Below, in pieces: positions 9,332 through 19,108 of a stretch of DNA of 64,000 nucleotides. The notes beneath the pieces are model-generated. The model was not told the origin of the DNA. It was given only the letters and a program-made list of their open reading frames with translations, and did no database searches. Origin of the DNA: WTFV01 sp965214865 (lineage in GTDB: Bacteria; Acidobacteriota; Vicinamibacteria; Vicinamibacterales; UBA8438); the NCBI GenBank assembly GCA_965214865.1, contig CBDCCN010000004.1:1612001-1676000 (forward strand), written 5' to 3'. A program made the translations under genes and the position numbers. The first letter of the stretch is position 1; every line of letters begins with the position of its first letter.

Positions 9332-11932
9332 TCACCGGCGCGCCATGTCGCTCGACAGCCCGCCGGCGGCCGGCAGGTAGCAGAGGCGCACGTAGTCCAT
9401 CACCATGCGGTCGGCGTTGAACCGCCAGCCCAGGCTGTGGATCGCCCGCTTCATCCGCGCCGTCCAGGCGCGCGGCACGCCGTCCGGGTCGCGGTCGTAG
9501 AAGAGCGGAACGACCTCGTCGGCCAGCACCCGCAGCAATTCTTCCGCGTCGCGCCGATCGTGCGCCTCGGGAGACGTGTGCGTCTCGCCCATCCCGATGG
9601 CGAACCCGTTCGCGCCGTCGTAGGCCTCCGCCCACCAGCCGTCGAGGACCGACAGGTTCAGGCCGCCGTTCAGCAGGACCTTCTGCCCGCTCGTGCCGGA
9701 CGCCTCCTGCGGCCGGCGGGGATTGTTGAGCCAGACGTCGACCCCCTGGACGAGCTGCCGGCCGAGGCTGATGTCGTAGTCCTCCAGGAAGACCAGCTTG
9801 CCGAGGAAGCGGGAATCGCGGCTCAGCTCGTGGATCTGCCGCAGCACGCCCTTCGCCGGCTCGTCGCGCGGGTGCGCCTTGCCGGCGATCACGAACTGGA
9901 TGGGGCGCTGCGGGTCGTTGACGAGGTTCGCCAGGCGGTCCGGATCCTGCAGGAACAGCGCCGCCCGCTTGTAGGTGGCGACGCGGCGGGCGAAGCCGAT
10001 GGTCAGGGCGTCCCGGCTCAGCGCATGGGACAACTGCTCCAGGACGACGGCGGGTTCCCCGCGGCGCGCCGCCTCGCGCAGGACCCGCCGTCGCACGGCG
10101 TCGAGGAGGCGGATCTTGAGGGCCACGTGGGTCTCCCATAGCGCGCCGTCGCTGACGTTCTCGATGCCGGCCGAGATCTCCGGGAACGCGTCTTCCCGGG
10201 CGACCTCCGAGGGAAGGTGCCGGTCGTACAACTGCTGTATCTGCGGCGCCAGCCAGCTCGGCACGTGGATCCCGTTGGTGATGTGGCCGATGGGCACGTC
10301 CTCCTCCGGGCGGTCGCCCCACAGGCCGGTCCACATGTGCCGGGTGACGTTGCCGTGCAGGGACGACACGGCGTTCGCGCGGCGGGAGACCCGCAGTCCC
10401 AGCACCGTCATGCAGAACTCCTCGCCCGTGTCCTCCGGATTCACCCGCCCGAGGCTCAAGAGCCGTTCGGGGGAGATGCCGAGCGCGTCGCGCAGCGGTC
10501 CCAGGTGCTCGTCGACCAGGTCCGCCGGAAAGCTGTCGTGTCCGGCCGGCACCGGCGTGTGCGTCGTGAAGACGGTGCGCCGGGCGACCTGCCGGACCGC
10601 GGTGTCGAAATCGACGCCCTCGCGCTCCATGCGCCGGCGTATCGCCTCGAGCACCGCGAAGGCGCTGTGGCCCTCGTTCAGGTGGAAGACGCCCGGCGTG
10701 ATGCCCAGCGCGTGCAGCGCCTGCAGGCCGCCGATGCCGAGCAGCAGCTCCTGCCGGATCCGGACCCGTACGTCGCCGCCGTAGAGCCGCGCCGTCAGCG
10801 CCCGGTCGTCCGGCGTATTGCCCTCGACGTCCGAATCGAGCAGCAGCAGGGTGCGCCGTCCGACGGCCGCCCGCCACACCCGGGCGCGCAGGGTCCCGCT
10901 GCGGGTCTCGATCGCCGTCACGATCGCCTCGCCGTCGGATCCCGCCGCCGGTTCCAGCGGCAGTCGGGAGACGTCCACCTCCGCGTATTCCTCCTGCTGC
11001 CAGCCGGAGGCGTCGAGCCGCTGGCGGAAGTAGCCCTGGCCGTAGAACAGGCCCACGCCGACGAGCGGGACGCCCAGATCCGAGGCGCTCTTGATGTGGT
11101 CGCCGGCCAGCACCCCCAGGCCGCCCGAGTAGATCGGCAGCGATTCGTGGATCCCGAACTCGGCCGAGAAGTACGCCACCGGCTGGCGCCGCAGCACGCC
11201 GGCGTGCGTGTCGCCCCACGTGGCGCGACGCTCGCGGTACTCCTGCAGCCGGCGGAAGGTGTGGTTGATCCGGTGGGCCAGCGCGAGGTCGCCGATGCGT
11301 TCGTCGAGATCGTCGAGGGGCATCTCCGACAGCAGCGCCACCGGGTTGCGCCCCAACTCTTCCCAGCGCGCCGGATCGAGGTCCTGGAACAGGCTCATGG
11401 CGCTGGCGTCCCAGCTCCACCACATGTTCCGCGCGAGCGCCCAGAGGCGGCGCTGGAGCGGGCCGAGGGACTGATCGCGTTCGCGCACCTGCGCGACGAT
11501 CGGACTGATCTCGCCCGCGGCCAGGAGCAGCGAGGCGATCTCGTCGTCCGAGAAGCTGCGCTCTTCGATGGTCTGTACGATCAACACGCCCTGCAGCAGT
11601 TCCCGGTCGATCAGGGGGACGCCCAGGAACGCGTAGTACGGATCCTCGCCGGTCTCCGCGAAGTGCTTGAAGCGCGGGTGCCGCTTGACGTTCGGCACCT
11701 CGATCGGCCGCAACTGCTCGGCGATCAGCCCCGCCAGACCCTCGTGGAGTTCCATCCGGACCTTGCCGACGCTCTCCGGGCGCAGGCCGACGGTGGCGGC
11801 CAGGACGAGGTGGGTGCGGTCCGATTCGAGCAGGTAGATCGAGCAGACGTCCACCCCCATCCGGGTCTGGAGCTGCCGGACGCCGACCTTCAGGGTTTCC
11901 GTCGGGTCGACGTGTCGTGTGGTCGGGTGCAT
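9332..11932 (-). CDS. glgP: Alpha-glucan phosphorylase (GT35) with N-terminal GAF domain
   Basis: Releases glucose-1-phosphate from glycogen or maltodextrin; cytoplasmic and PLP-dependent. Residues from about 160 to 866 match the short bacterial alpha-glucan phosphorylase family: NMWWSWD, AYFSAEFGIHESLPIYSGGL, DHIKSASDLGVPLVGVGL, FHLNEGHSAFAVLE and IHVPSWLAP, with the PLP lysine block EASGTSGQKVLLNGGLNLS near the C terminus. Residues about 12-155 form a separate GAF domain (VDVCSIYLLESDRTHLVLAA, then EGLAGLIAEQ and FLGVPLIDRELLQGVLIVQT) of the kind found in PtsP-like sensors. The fusion suggests that activity responds to a small ligand. It is transcribed away from the anti-sigma/STAS genes and the rest of the glycogen cluster. 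Confidence 0.92.
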   Translation of the reverse strand: MHPTTRHVDPTETLKVGVRQLQTRMGVDVCSIYLLESDRTHLVLAATVGLRPESVGKVRMELHEGLAGLIAEQLRPIEVPNVKRHPRFKHFAETGEDPYYAFLGVPLIDRELLQGVLIVQTIEERSFSDDEIASLLLAAGEISPIVAQVRERDQSLGPLQRRLWALARNMWWSWDASAMSLFQDLDPARWEELGRNPVALLSEMPLDDLDERIGDLALAHRINHTFRRLQEYRERRATWGDTHAGVLRRQPVAYFSAEFGIHESLPIYSGGLGVLAGDHIKSASDLGVPLVGVGLFYGQGYFRQRLDASGWQQEEYAEVDVSRLPLEPAAGSDGEAIVTAIETRSGTLRARVWRAAVGRRTLLLLDSDVEGNTPDDRALTARLYGGDVRVRIRQELLLGIGGLQALHALGITPGVFHLNEGHSAFAVLEAIRRRMEREGVDFDTAVRQVARRTVFTTHTPVPAGHDSFPADLVDEHLGPLRDALGISPERLLSLGRVNPEDTGEEFCMTVLGLRVSRRANAVSSLHGNVTRHMWTGLWGDRPEEDVPIGHITNGIHVPSWLAPQIQQLYDRHLPSEVAREDAFPEISAGIENVSDGALWETHVALKIRLLDAVRRRVLREAARRGEPAVVLEQLSHALSRDALTIGFARRVATYKRAALFLQDPDRLANLVNDPQRPIQFVIAGKAHPRDEPAKGVLRQIHELSRDSRFLGKLVFLEDYDISLGRQLVQGVDVWLNNPRRPQEASGTSGQKVLLNGGLNLSVLDGWWAEAYDGANGFAIGMGETHTSPEAHDRRDAEELLRVLADEVVPLFYDRDPDGVPRAWTARMKRAIHSLGWRFNADRMVMDYVRLCYLPAAGGLSSDMARR

Positions 11933-12165
11933 GCCTCGCGATGAGCGCCGTGGGCGGCGCCCGTGGATCGTCGTGGACCGGGAGCAGCCGCGTCAAGGCG
12001 GGCATGCGGCGGCGAGGGGGTGGCGGCGGCGCTGTTCACGGCGGCGTCGCAGGGGGCGATCGATGCGGCGGCGTCCGGGAGCCGGGCGCCGGTGACCGCC
12101 CGCCGGTTTGCGATGCGCCGGTCGGAGTTGCTACGGTAGCGATTCGCGCGCGAGAACACGATCGC

Positions 12166-12594
12166 ATGGCTGACGAGCTGCACGTCACGATTCCGGCCCG
12201 CTTGTCGGAGGTCCGCGAACTGTCGCGCCTGGTGGAGGCGTTCGGGGACGCCAACGGCCTGCCCGAACAGCAGGTCTACCTGATCAACCTGGCGCTCGAC
12301 GAGTTGATCGCCAACACGGTCAGCTACGGCCTCCGAGGGGTCGCCCGGCCGCAGATCGAGATCTCCCTGCGGGTCAGCGCCACCCGGCTGGTCCTGTCGT
12401 TCGCGGACAACGGCGCGCGGTTCGATCCGACGCGGAGCGCGAAGCCCGACGTGTCGTCACCGGTCGGCGAGCGGCCGATCGGCGGCCTGGGGCTGCATCT
12501 GGTCAAGACGTTGGCCGACCGCGTGCGGTACGAGTACGCGGACGGGAAGAACCGATTGACCCTGGAACACGATCTCACGCCGGCGGCCGGGTGA
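12166..12594 (+). CDS. Anti-sigma regulatory factor, RsbW/SpoIIAB-like serine kinase ATPase
   Basis: A 142-residue single-domain GHKL ATPase. The N box NLALDELIANTVSYG, G1 box FADNGARFDP and G2 box GLGLHLVKTLAD are all present. Proteins of this family bind an alternative sigma factor or other partner and phosphorylate a STAS-domain antagonist on serine. The STAS gene follows after 27 bases, so the two form a partner-switching pair. I used the ATG at 12166; the frame is open further upstream but the upstream peptide is not conserved-looking. No sigma factor or PP2C phosphatase gene is adjacent, so the target must be encoded elsewhere. The pair sits inside the glycogen region, which hints at stress or carbon-storage control. 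Confidence 0.88.
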   Translation: MADELHVTIPARLSEVRELSRLVEAFGDANGLPEQQVYLINLALDELIANTVSYGLRGVARPQIEISLRVSATRLVLSFADNGARFDPTRSAKPDVSSPVGERPIGGLGLHLVKTLADRVRYEYADGKNRLTLEHDLTPAAG

Positions 12595-12621
12595 CGGCCG
12601 GGCGGGCGACGAGGTGCATCG

Positions 12622-12963
12622 ATGGACATGGAAGTCGCGGAAGAACGGAACGACGACGTGCTGGTGCTGTCGCCGGTCGGACGTCTGGACAGCGGGAATG
12701 CGCGCTCGTTCGAGGCCGTTGTCATGGAGCACGTGAGCGGCGGGGAGCGGCGCCTGATCGTCGACTTCAGCCGTCTCGATTTCATCAGCAGCTCCGGCAT
12801 GCGGGTGCTCCTGATCGCCGCCAAGGCGCTGCAGGCGGGCGAGGGGACGCTCATCCTGTGCGCCATGAAGAACCACATCGAGGAAGTCTTCCGGATCAGC
12901 GGCTTCGACCGGATCATCCCGATCAGGGACTCTCGCGAAGCGGCCCTCGCCGAGTCGGCCTGA
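12622..12963 (+). CDS. STAS-domain anti-sigma factor antagonist
   Basis: A 113-residue STAS protein of the SpoIIAA/RsbV type. The core pattern is complete: VLSPVGRLDSGNARSFEAVV, then LIVDFSRLDFISSSGMRVLL, where one of the serines in FISSSGMR is the expected phosphorylation site, and a C-terminal IEEVFRISGFDRIIPI. In its unphosphorylated form such a protein titrates the kinase/anti-sigma factor away from its target. It lies 27 bases after the kinase gene and surely shares its transcript. Downstream is a broken glgA fragment, then glgX. Confidence 0.9.
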   Translation: MDMEVAEERNDDVLVLSPVGRLDSGNARSFEAVVMEHVSGGERRLIVDFSRLDFISSSGMRVLLIAAKALQAGEGTLILCAMKNHIEEVFRISGFDRIIPIRDSREAALAESA

Positions 12964-12977
12964 CGGCATCCGCTGGT

Positions 12978-13132
12978 GCCGGGCGCGTCGCGGTCGCCAG
13001 CTCGGAGGCGGCGCCGTTCGCGAGGACGGGCGGCCTGGCGGACATGGTCGGCCCGCCGGGGCCGCGCTTGCCCGCCGGGGCGTCGACGCGACGCTGGTCC
13101 TGCCGGCGTATCGCTGCATCCCCGGCCGCGAC
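12978..13132 (+). pseudogene. Frameshifted 5' fragment of a glycogen synthase gene
   Basis: The translated reading AVASSEAAPFARTGGLADMV matches the N terminus of the intact glgA at 21281 (AIVSSEAAPFAKTGGLADMV). After a net one-base deletion near 13053 the similarity continues in another frame (ARRGVDATLVLPAYRC, against TRRGLDVTLVLPAYRC). Only about the first 50 codons are present; the rest of the gene is missing before glgX starts. The sequence has drifted at many sites, so it is an old partial duplicate or the stub of a second glgA rather than an assembly artefact. Confidence 0.85.
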
Positions 13133-13226
13133 ACAACGCCGGGAGCCCGAGACGAAAGCGGCGGCGCGAACAGTCAGCGAACCTGCGCGGACGGGAGCGC
13201 ACCGGCCGGTACCGCGATGACCCGCC

Positions 13227-15437
<2,211 letters not shown>

Positions 15438-15489
15438 AGAGAGCTCCGCGGACGGGCTGCCAGGGCTGCCGGGCTGCTAGGCTCGACGC

Positions 15490-17682
15490 GTGGCGGATGG
15501 TGAGCGGCCGACGTTGCAGCGGCTGGCGCGGCTCCATGGGGTGCAGACGACGTACCGCGACGGATGCGGCCTGTGGCGCCGCGCCCCGCCGGATGCCGTC
15601 CGCGCCATCCTGCGGGCGCTGGGCGCGCCGCTCGGCGCGGCCCGCCCCGCCGATCTGCGTACCGCGACGGCGGCGCGGATCCGCGCGCTGTGGACCCGCC
15701 CGGTCGAGCCGGTGCTGGTCGCCTGGGGCGGGCGGCGCGCCGACTTTCTGCTGCGGATGCAGGAGACGCCCCGCCGGATCCTCGCGCGCTGCCGCCTGCG
15801 CCTGGAGGACGGGCGGACGCGCTCCTGGACGGTCAGGTCCGGCGACGCGCCGGCCGTCGGTTCGGCGGTCGTCGACGGGATGCGGTACGTTTCCAGGCGC
15901 CTGGCGCTTCCCGATCGGCTGCCCGACGGTTATCACGATCTGCTCGTTGACGCCGCTGATCGTGCCTGGCGAGCCCTGGTGGTCGCGGCGCCGGTGCGGG
16001 CCTACGACGACGGCGAACGCGCATGGGGCGCTTTTCTCCCGCTCCACGCGCTGCACTCGGCCGGCAGTTGGGGCGTCGGCGACTTCACGGACCTGGATGC
16101 GCTGGCCAGGTGGATCGGCTCGCGGGGAGGGCGGACATTCGCCCTGCTCCCGGCCCTGGCCGCCTTCCTTGGCGAGTGTCCGTTCGAGCCGAGTCCGTAT
16201 CTGCCCGTGAGCCGGCTGTTCTGGAACGAGCTCCACGTCGACCCGCGGCGGCTGCCGGAGTTCGAGCGGTGCAGCGCAGCGCAACGCCTGGTGGCGTCAC
16301 CGGCTTTTCGACGGCGGGTCGATGCGCTGCGGACCGAGTCCCTCGTCGACTATCGAGCGGTGACGGCGCTCCGGCGGCGGGTGATCGAGCTGCTGGCCCG
16401 CTCGCTCGATGAACGCCCCGATCAACGCCGGAAGGAGTTCCGGACCTGGGTGCAGCAGCATCCCGTTGCCCGGGAGTACGCGGCCTTCCGCGCGATCTGC
16501 GAGCGGCTGGGGCGACCCTGGCCGGCGTGGCCGGCGGCCATGCCGCCCGCTGACATTCACGTGGAGTCGGCCGATCGAGACGCGATCCGCTACCACCTCT
16601 ACGCGCAGTGGGCGGCGGCCCGGCAGATCGCGCAGCTCGCGGCCGGCGCCGGCGCGGGGGGCGCCGGCCTCTTTCTCGACGTTCCGGTCGGCGTGCATCC
16701 CGACGGGTTCGACGTCTGGCGCCGTCCCGCGCTGTTCGCCCGCGGGGCCGCGCTCGGCGCCCCGCCGGACCCGCTCTTCGCCGGCGGGCAGGACTGGAGC
16801 GCGCCGCCGCTGCAGCCGGAGGCCGCGCGGCGGGATGCCCATGCGTACTTCCGGGCGGGTCTCGCGCACCAGATGGCGCCCGCGACCGCGGTGCGGCTCG
16901 ACCACGTGATGGGCCTCCATCGCCTGTTCTGGATCCCGCGCGGCGGCGCGGCGGCGGACGGCGTCTACGTCCACTATCCGGCCGACGAACTCTACGCGAT
17001 CGTCTGCCTGGAATCGCACCGGCACCGGACGCGGGTGGTGGGGGAGAATCTCGGGACGGTGCCCCGCTACGTGAACGCGGCGCTGTCGCGTCACGGGCTG
17101 GCTCGGCTCCACGTTGCGCAGTTCGGGATCACGCCGGGCACCGCGGATCCGCTCGCCCGCGTCCCCAGGCGGGCGTTCGCCTGCCTGAACACCCACGACA
17201 CCGCGACGTTCGCGGGCTTCGTTGCGGGCCGGGACATCGACGAGCGCGTCGAGCGCGGCGTCCTCCGAGCCGGGCGCGCCGGGCAGGAGCATCGCCGCCG
17301 CCGGGAGGCGGTGGCCGCATTGCGCCGCGCCCTGGGGCGCGGTTCCCACGGCGAACCGGACGAGCACGCGGATCGGACGCCGGGGACAGGCGGCGCAGGA
17401 GCGGGCAGGGGCGGCTCCCCGGTGGAGAATCCGCCGCCTCGGGAGGCCGCGGATACGGATCTCCTGTTGGCGTGCCTCGAGCACCTCGCGCGCAGCGCCG
17501 CGAGCACCGTGATCGTCAACCTCGAGGATCTGTGGCTCGAGCCGCGCCCGCAGAACGTCCCCGGCACCGGACCCGGAGAGCATCCCAACTGGCGGCGCCG
17601 GGCGCGCCACGGGCTGGAGGCGCTCGTGCAGATCCCGGAGGTGGCGGCGGCGCTCGGCATTCTCGCGCGCCACCGTCCCTGA
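15490..17682 (+). CDS. malQ: 4-alpha-glucanotransferase (amylomaltase, GH77)
   Basis: Disproportionates maltodextrins released by debranching. GH77 motifs are visible: LLPALAAFLGECPFEPSPY in the first strand region, VRLDHVMGLHRLFWIP (nucleophile Asp), VVGENLGTVP (acid/base Glu) and LNTHDTATFAGF (third carboxylate). The start is GTG at 15490, chosen because no in-frame ATG precedes the conserved LARLHGVQTTYRDG segment. Residues about 617-657 are a Gly/Pro-rich insert (TGGAGAGRGGSPVENPPP) without family resemblance, probably a surface loop. Its end converges on the nucleotidyltransferase gene 12 bases away. Confidence 0.93.
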   Translation: MADGERPTLQRLARLHGVQTTYRDGCGLWRRAPPDAVRAILRALGAPLGAARPADLRTATAARIRALWTRPVEPVLVAWGGRRADFLLRMQETPRRILARCRLRLEDGRTRSWTVRSGDAPAVGSAVVDGMRYVSRRLALPDRLPDGYHDLLVDAADRAWRALVVAAPVRAYDDGERAWGAFLPLHALHSAGSWGVGDFTDLDALARWIGSRGGRTFALLPALAAFLGECPFEPSPYLPVSRLFWNELHVDPRRLPEFERCSAAQRLVASPAFRRRVDALRTESLVDYRAVTALRRRVIELLARSLDERPDQRRKEFRTWVQQHPVAREYAAFRAICERLGRPWPAWPAAMPPADIHVESADRDAIRYHLYAQWAAARQIAQLAAGAGAGGAGLFLDVPVGVHPDGFDVWRRPALFARGAALGAPPDPLFAGGQDWSAPPLQPEAARRDAHAYFRAGLAHQMAPATAVRLDHVMGLHRLFWIPRGGAAADGVYVHYPADELYAIVCLESHRHRTRVVGENLGTVPRYVNAALSRHGLARLHVAQFGITPGTADPLARVPRRAFACLNTHDTATFAGFVAGRDIDERVERGVLRAGRAGQEHRRRREAVAALRRALGRGSHGEPDEHADRTPGTGGAGAGRGGSPVENPPPREAADTDLLLACLEHLARSAASTVIVNLEDLWLEPRPQNVPGTGPGEHPNWRRRARHGLEALVQIPEVAAALGILARHRP

Positions 17683-17694
17683 CCGACCGGCGCA

Positions 17695-18705
17695 TCAGCT
17701 CGCGGCGGCTTCCGGAACGGCGTCGGCGCCCGCCGGCGCCGCCGGCCGGAGGTCACGCCGCCGCCCCGGCTCCGTGTCCAGGAGCCGGAGGCTGAAGGCG
17801 GGCTGCCTGCCGATCGCCAGCAGGGATTCGACGATGCGCAGAGGATGTCCCCAGTCGTTCCACAGGACGTCGTCGAGCGACTGCATCGCGATGCGGTCGG
17901 ACGCGCGTTCGAGCAGCTCGGAGGAGAAATTGACCCGCGGCATGGTCTCGTACACCTCGTCGAGCACCTCCCGCTCCTGCGGCGTGCCGATGGCCGCCTG
18001 CAGCACCGCGAAGAAGGGAATCAGGCCCGGAAGCCGGTCGCAGGCGAGCTCCCACAGTGCGCGGGCGCGCGCCACCATGACCAGGGTGTTCCACAGGGCG
18101 CCGCGCTCGTAGAGCCGCGCCGCTTCCGGCGGCGCGGGCTTCTCGACGAAGGACTCCACGGCGGACACGCGGTGCGCCGGCTGGCGTCCGAGGTCGTCGG
18201 ACGGAACGATCCAGCCGTACTCGTCCTCGACGTCGGTCGGCGCCGCTCCCAGCAGGAGGATCCGGTCGTCGAGACGCTCCGCCGCCTGAATCGCCGCCTG
18301 CAGCTTCGCCACGAAACGCCACTCCGGGTACACGAAGTGGTCCGACGGCAGGACGACCACGGTGGCGTCGGGGTCCCGGTGCATGGCATGGATCAGTCCG
18401 AGCAGCACGCCGGGCGCCGTGTCGAGATTGGCCGGCTGCTCGATGAACGTCCCGTCCGTCGCGCGCGGCGCGCGGGAGCGGAGCACGTCCCGGTGGTGGC
18501 GGCCGACCACCGTCAGGATGCGGCTCGGGTCGCACACGCCCGCGGCCCGATCGAGGGTGTGGTCGAGCATCGACCGCGTCCCCGCGAACGTGCAGTACTG
18601 CTTCGGAACGTGCCGGCCGAGCCAGCGCTCGGTCAGCGGCCGCAGACGCATGCCGTCGCCGCCGGCCAGCACGACCGCCATCGGTTGCGCCGTTGGCGTC
18701 TTCAT
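17695..18705 (-). CDS. Sugar-1-phosphate nucleotidyltransferase, mannose-1-phosphate guanylyltransferase-like
   Basis: A 336-residue NTP transferase. The nucleotide-binding signature AVVLAGGDGMRLRPLTERW is followed by HVPKQYCTFAGTRSMLDHTLDRA, which resembles ManC-type GDP-mannose pyrophosphorylases (PKQ plus a lysine for the product phosphate). Other blocks are VVVLPSDHFVYPE, EDEYGWIVPS, SFVEKPAPPEAARLY and LWNTLVMVARA. The start is ATG at 18705, behind a GAGGAGAG ribosome site; a longer open frame upstream is not conserved. Its position between malQ and glgB raises the question of whether it feeds glycogen or a mannose-containing polymer. It lacks the length and features of GlgC, so I do not call it ADP-glucose pyrophosphorylase. 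Confidence 0.8.
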   Translation of the reverse strand: MKTPTAQPMAVVLAGGDGMRLRPLTERWLGRHVPKQYCTFAGTRSMLDHTLDRAAGVCDPSRILTVVGRHHRDVLRSRAPRATDGTFIEQPANLDTAPGVLLGLIHAMHRDPDATVVVLPSDHFVYPEWRFVAKLQAAIQAAERLDDRILLLGAAPTDVEDEYGWIVPSDDLGRQPAHRVSAVESFVEKPAPPEAARLYERGALWNTLVMVARARALWELACDRLPGLIPFFAVLQAAIGTPQEREVLDEVYETMPRVNFSSELLERASDRIAMQSLDDVLWNDWGHPLRIVESLLAIGRQPAFSLRLLDTEPGRRRDLRPAAPAGADAVPEAAAS

Positions 18706-19108
18706 TTTGCTCTCTCCTCGACCACGGCGGGAAACGCGGAATCCGAACCGGTCCGGTTCAAGGCTACCGCCGCGGTGTTTCCGATTCGTGTCGGGCGCGT
18801 TCCGTTCCTGTCCATCTCGAACCGATGCGGAGCGGCGGACGGCGGCCGAACGACAGTGCTTGCAAGCAAGAACCGCGCCGCTGCCCGGAACGGGCTGTCC
18901 CGCGGACCGGAACGTCCACCTTGTCAAGCAGATACGGTCCGTCGCGCCGGGCTGCCGGGCTCGCGCGCCGCGTACGGCAACCACGACAATGTCGCCGCAC
19001 GGCACTGCTGCGACATTTCTGTGCGTAACCGTCACCCGGGGAACGCACGAAACTGCGGAGCCGACCGATCCTGGTACTGTCCGGGAAGGAACGCCTGAGG
19101 GTCCGTCG
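18706..19108. other. Gene-free gap upstream of the nucleotidyltransferase, with a 12-bp palindrome
   Basis: No coding potential is convincing in these 403 bases. A perfect 12-bp palindrome TGCTTGCAAGCA lies at 18857-18868, about 150 bases before the nucleotidyltransferase ATG, and could be an operator. The gap also contains the end region of the upstream glgB transcript. Confidence 0.4.

Noticed and set aside
15456..15480. GGGCTGCC-type triplet repeat upstream of malQ
   Set aside because: Three 8-9 base units in a GC-rich gap are within what chance and slippage produce; no function is suggested.
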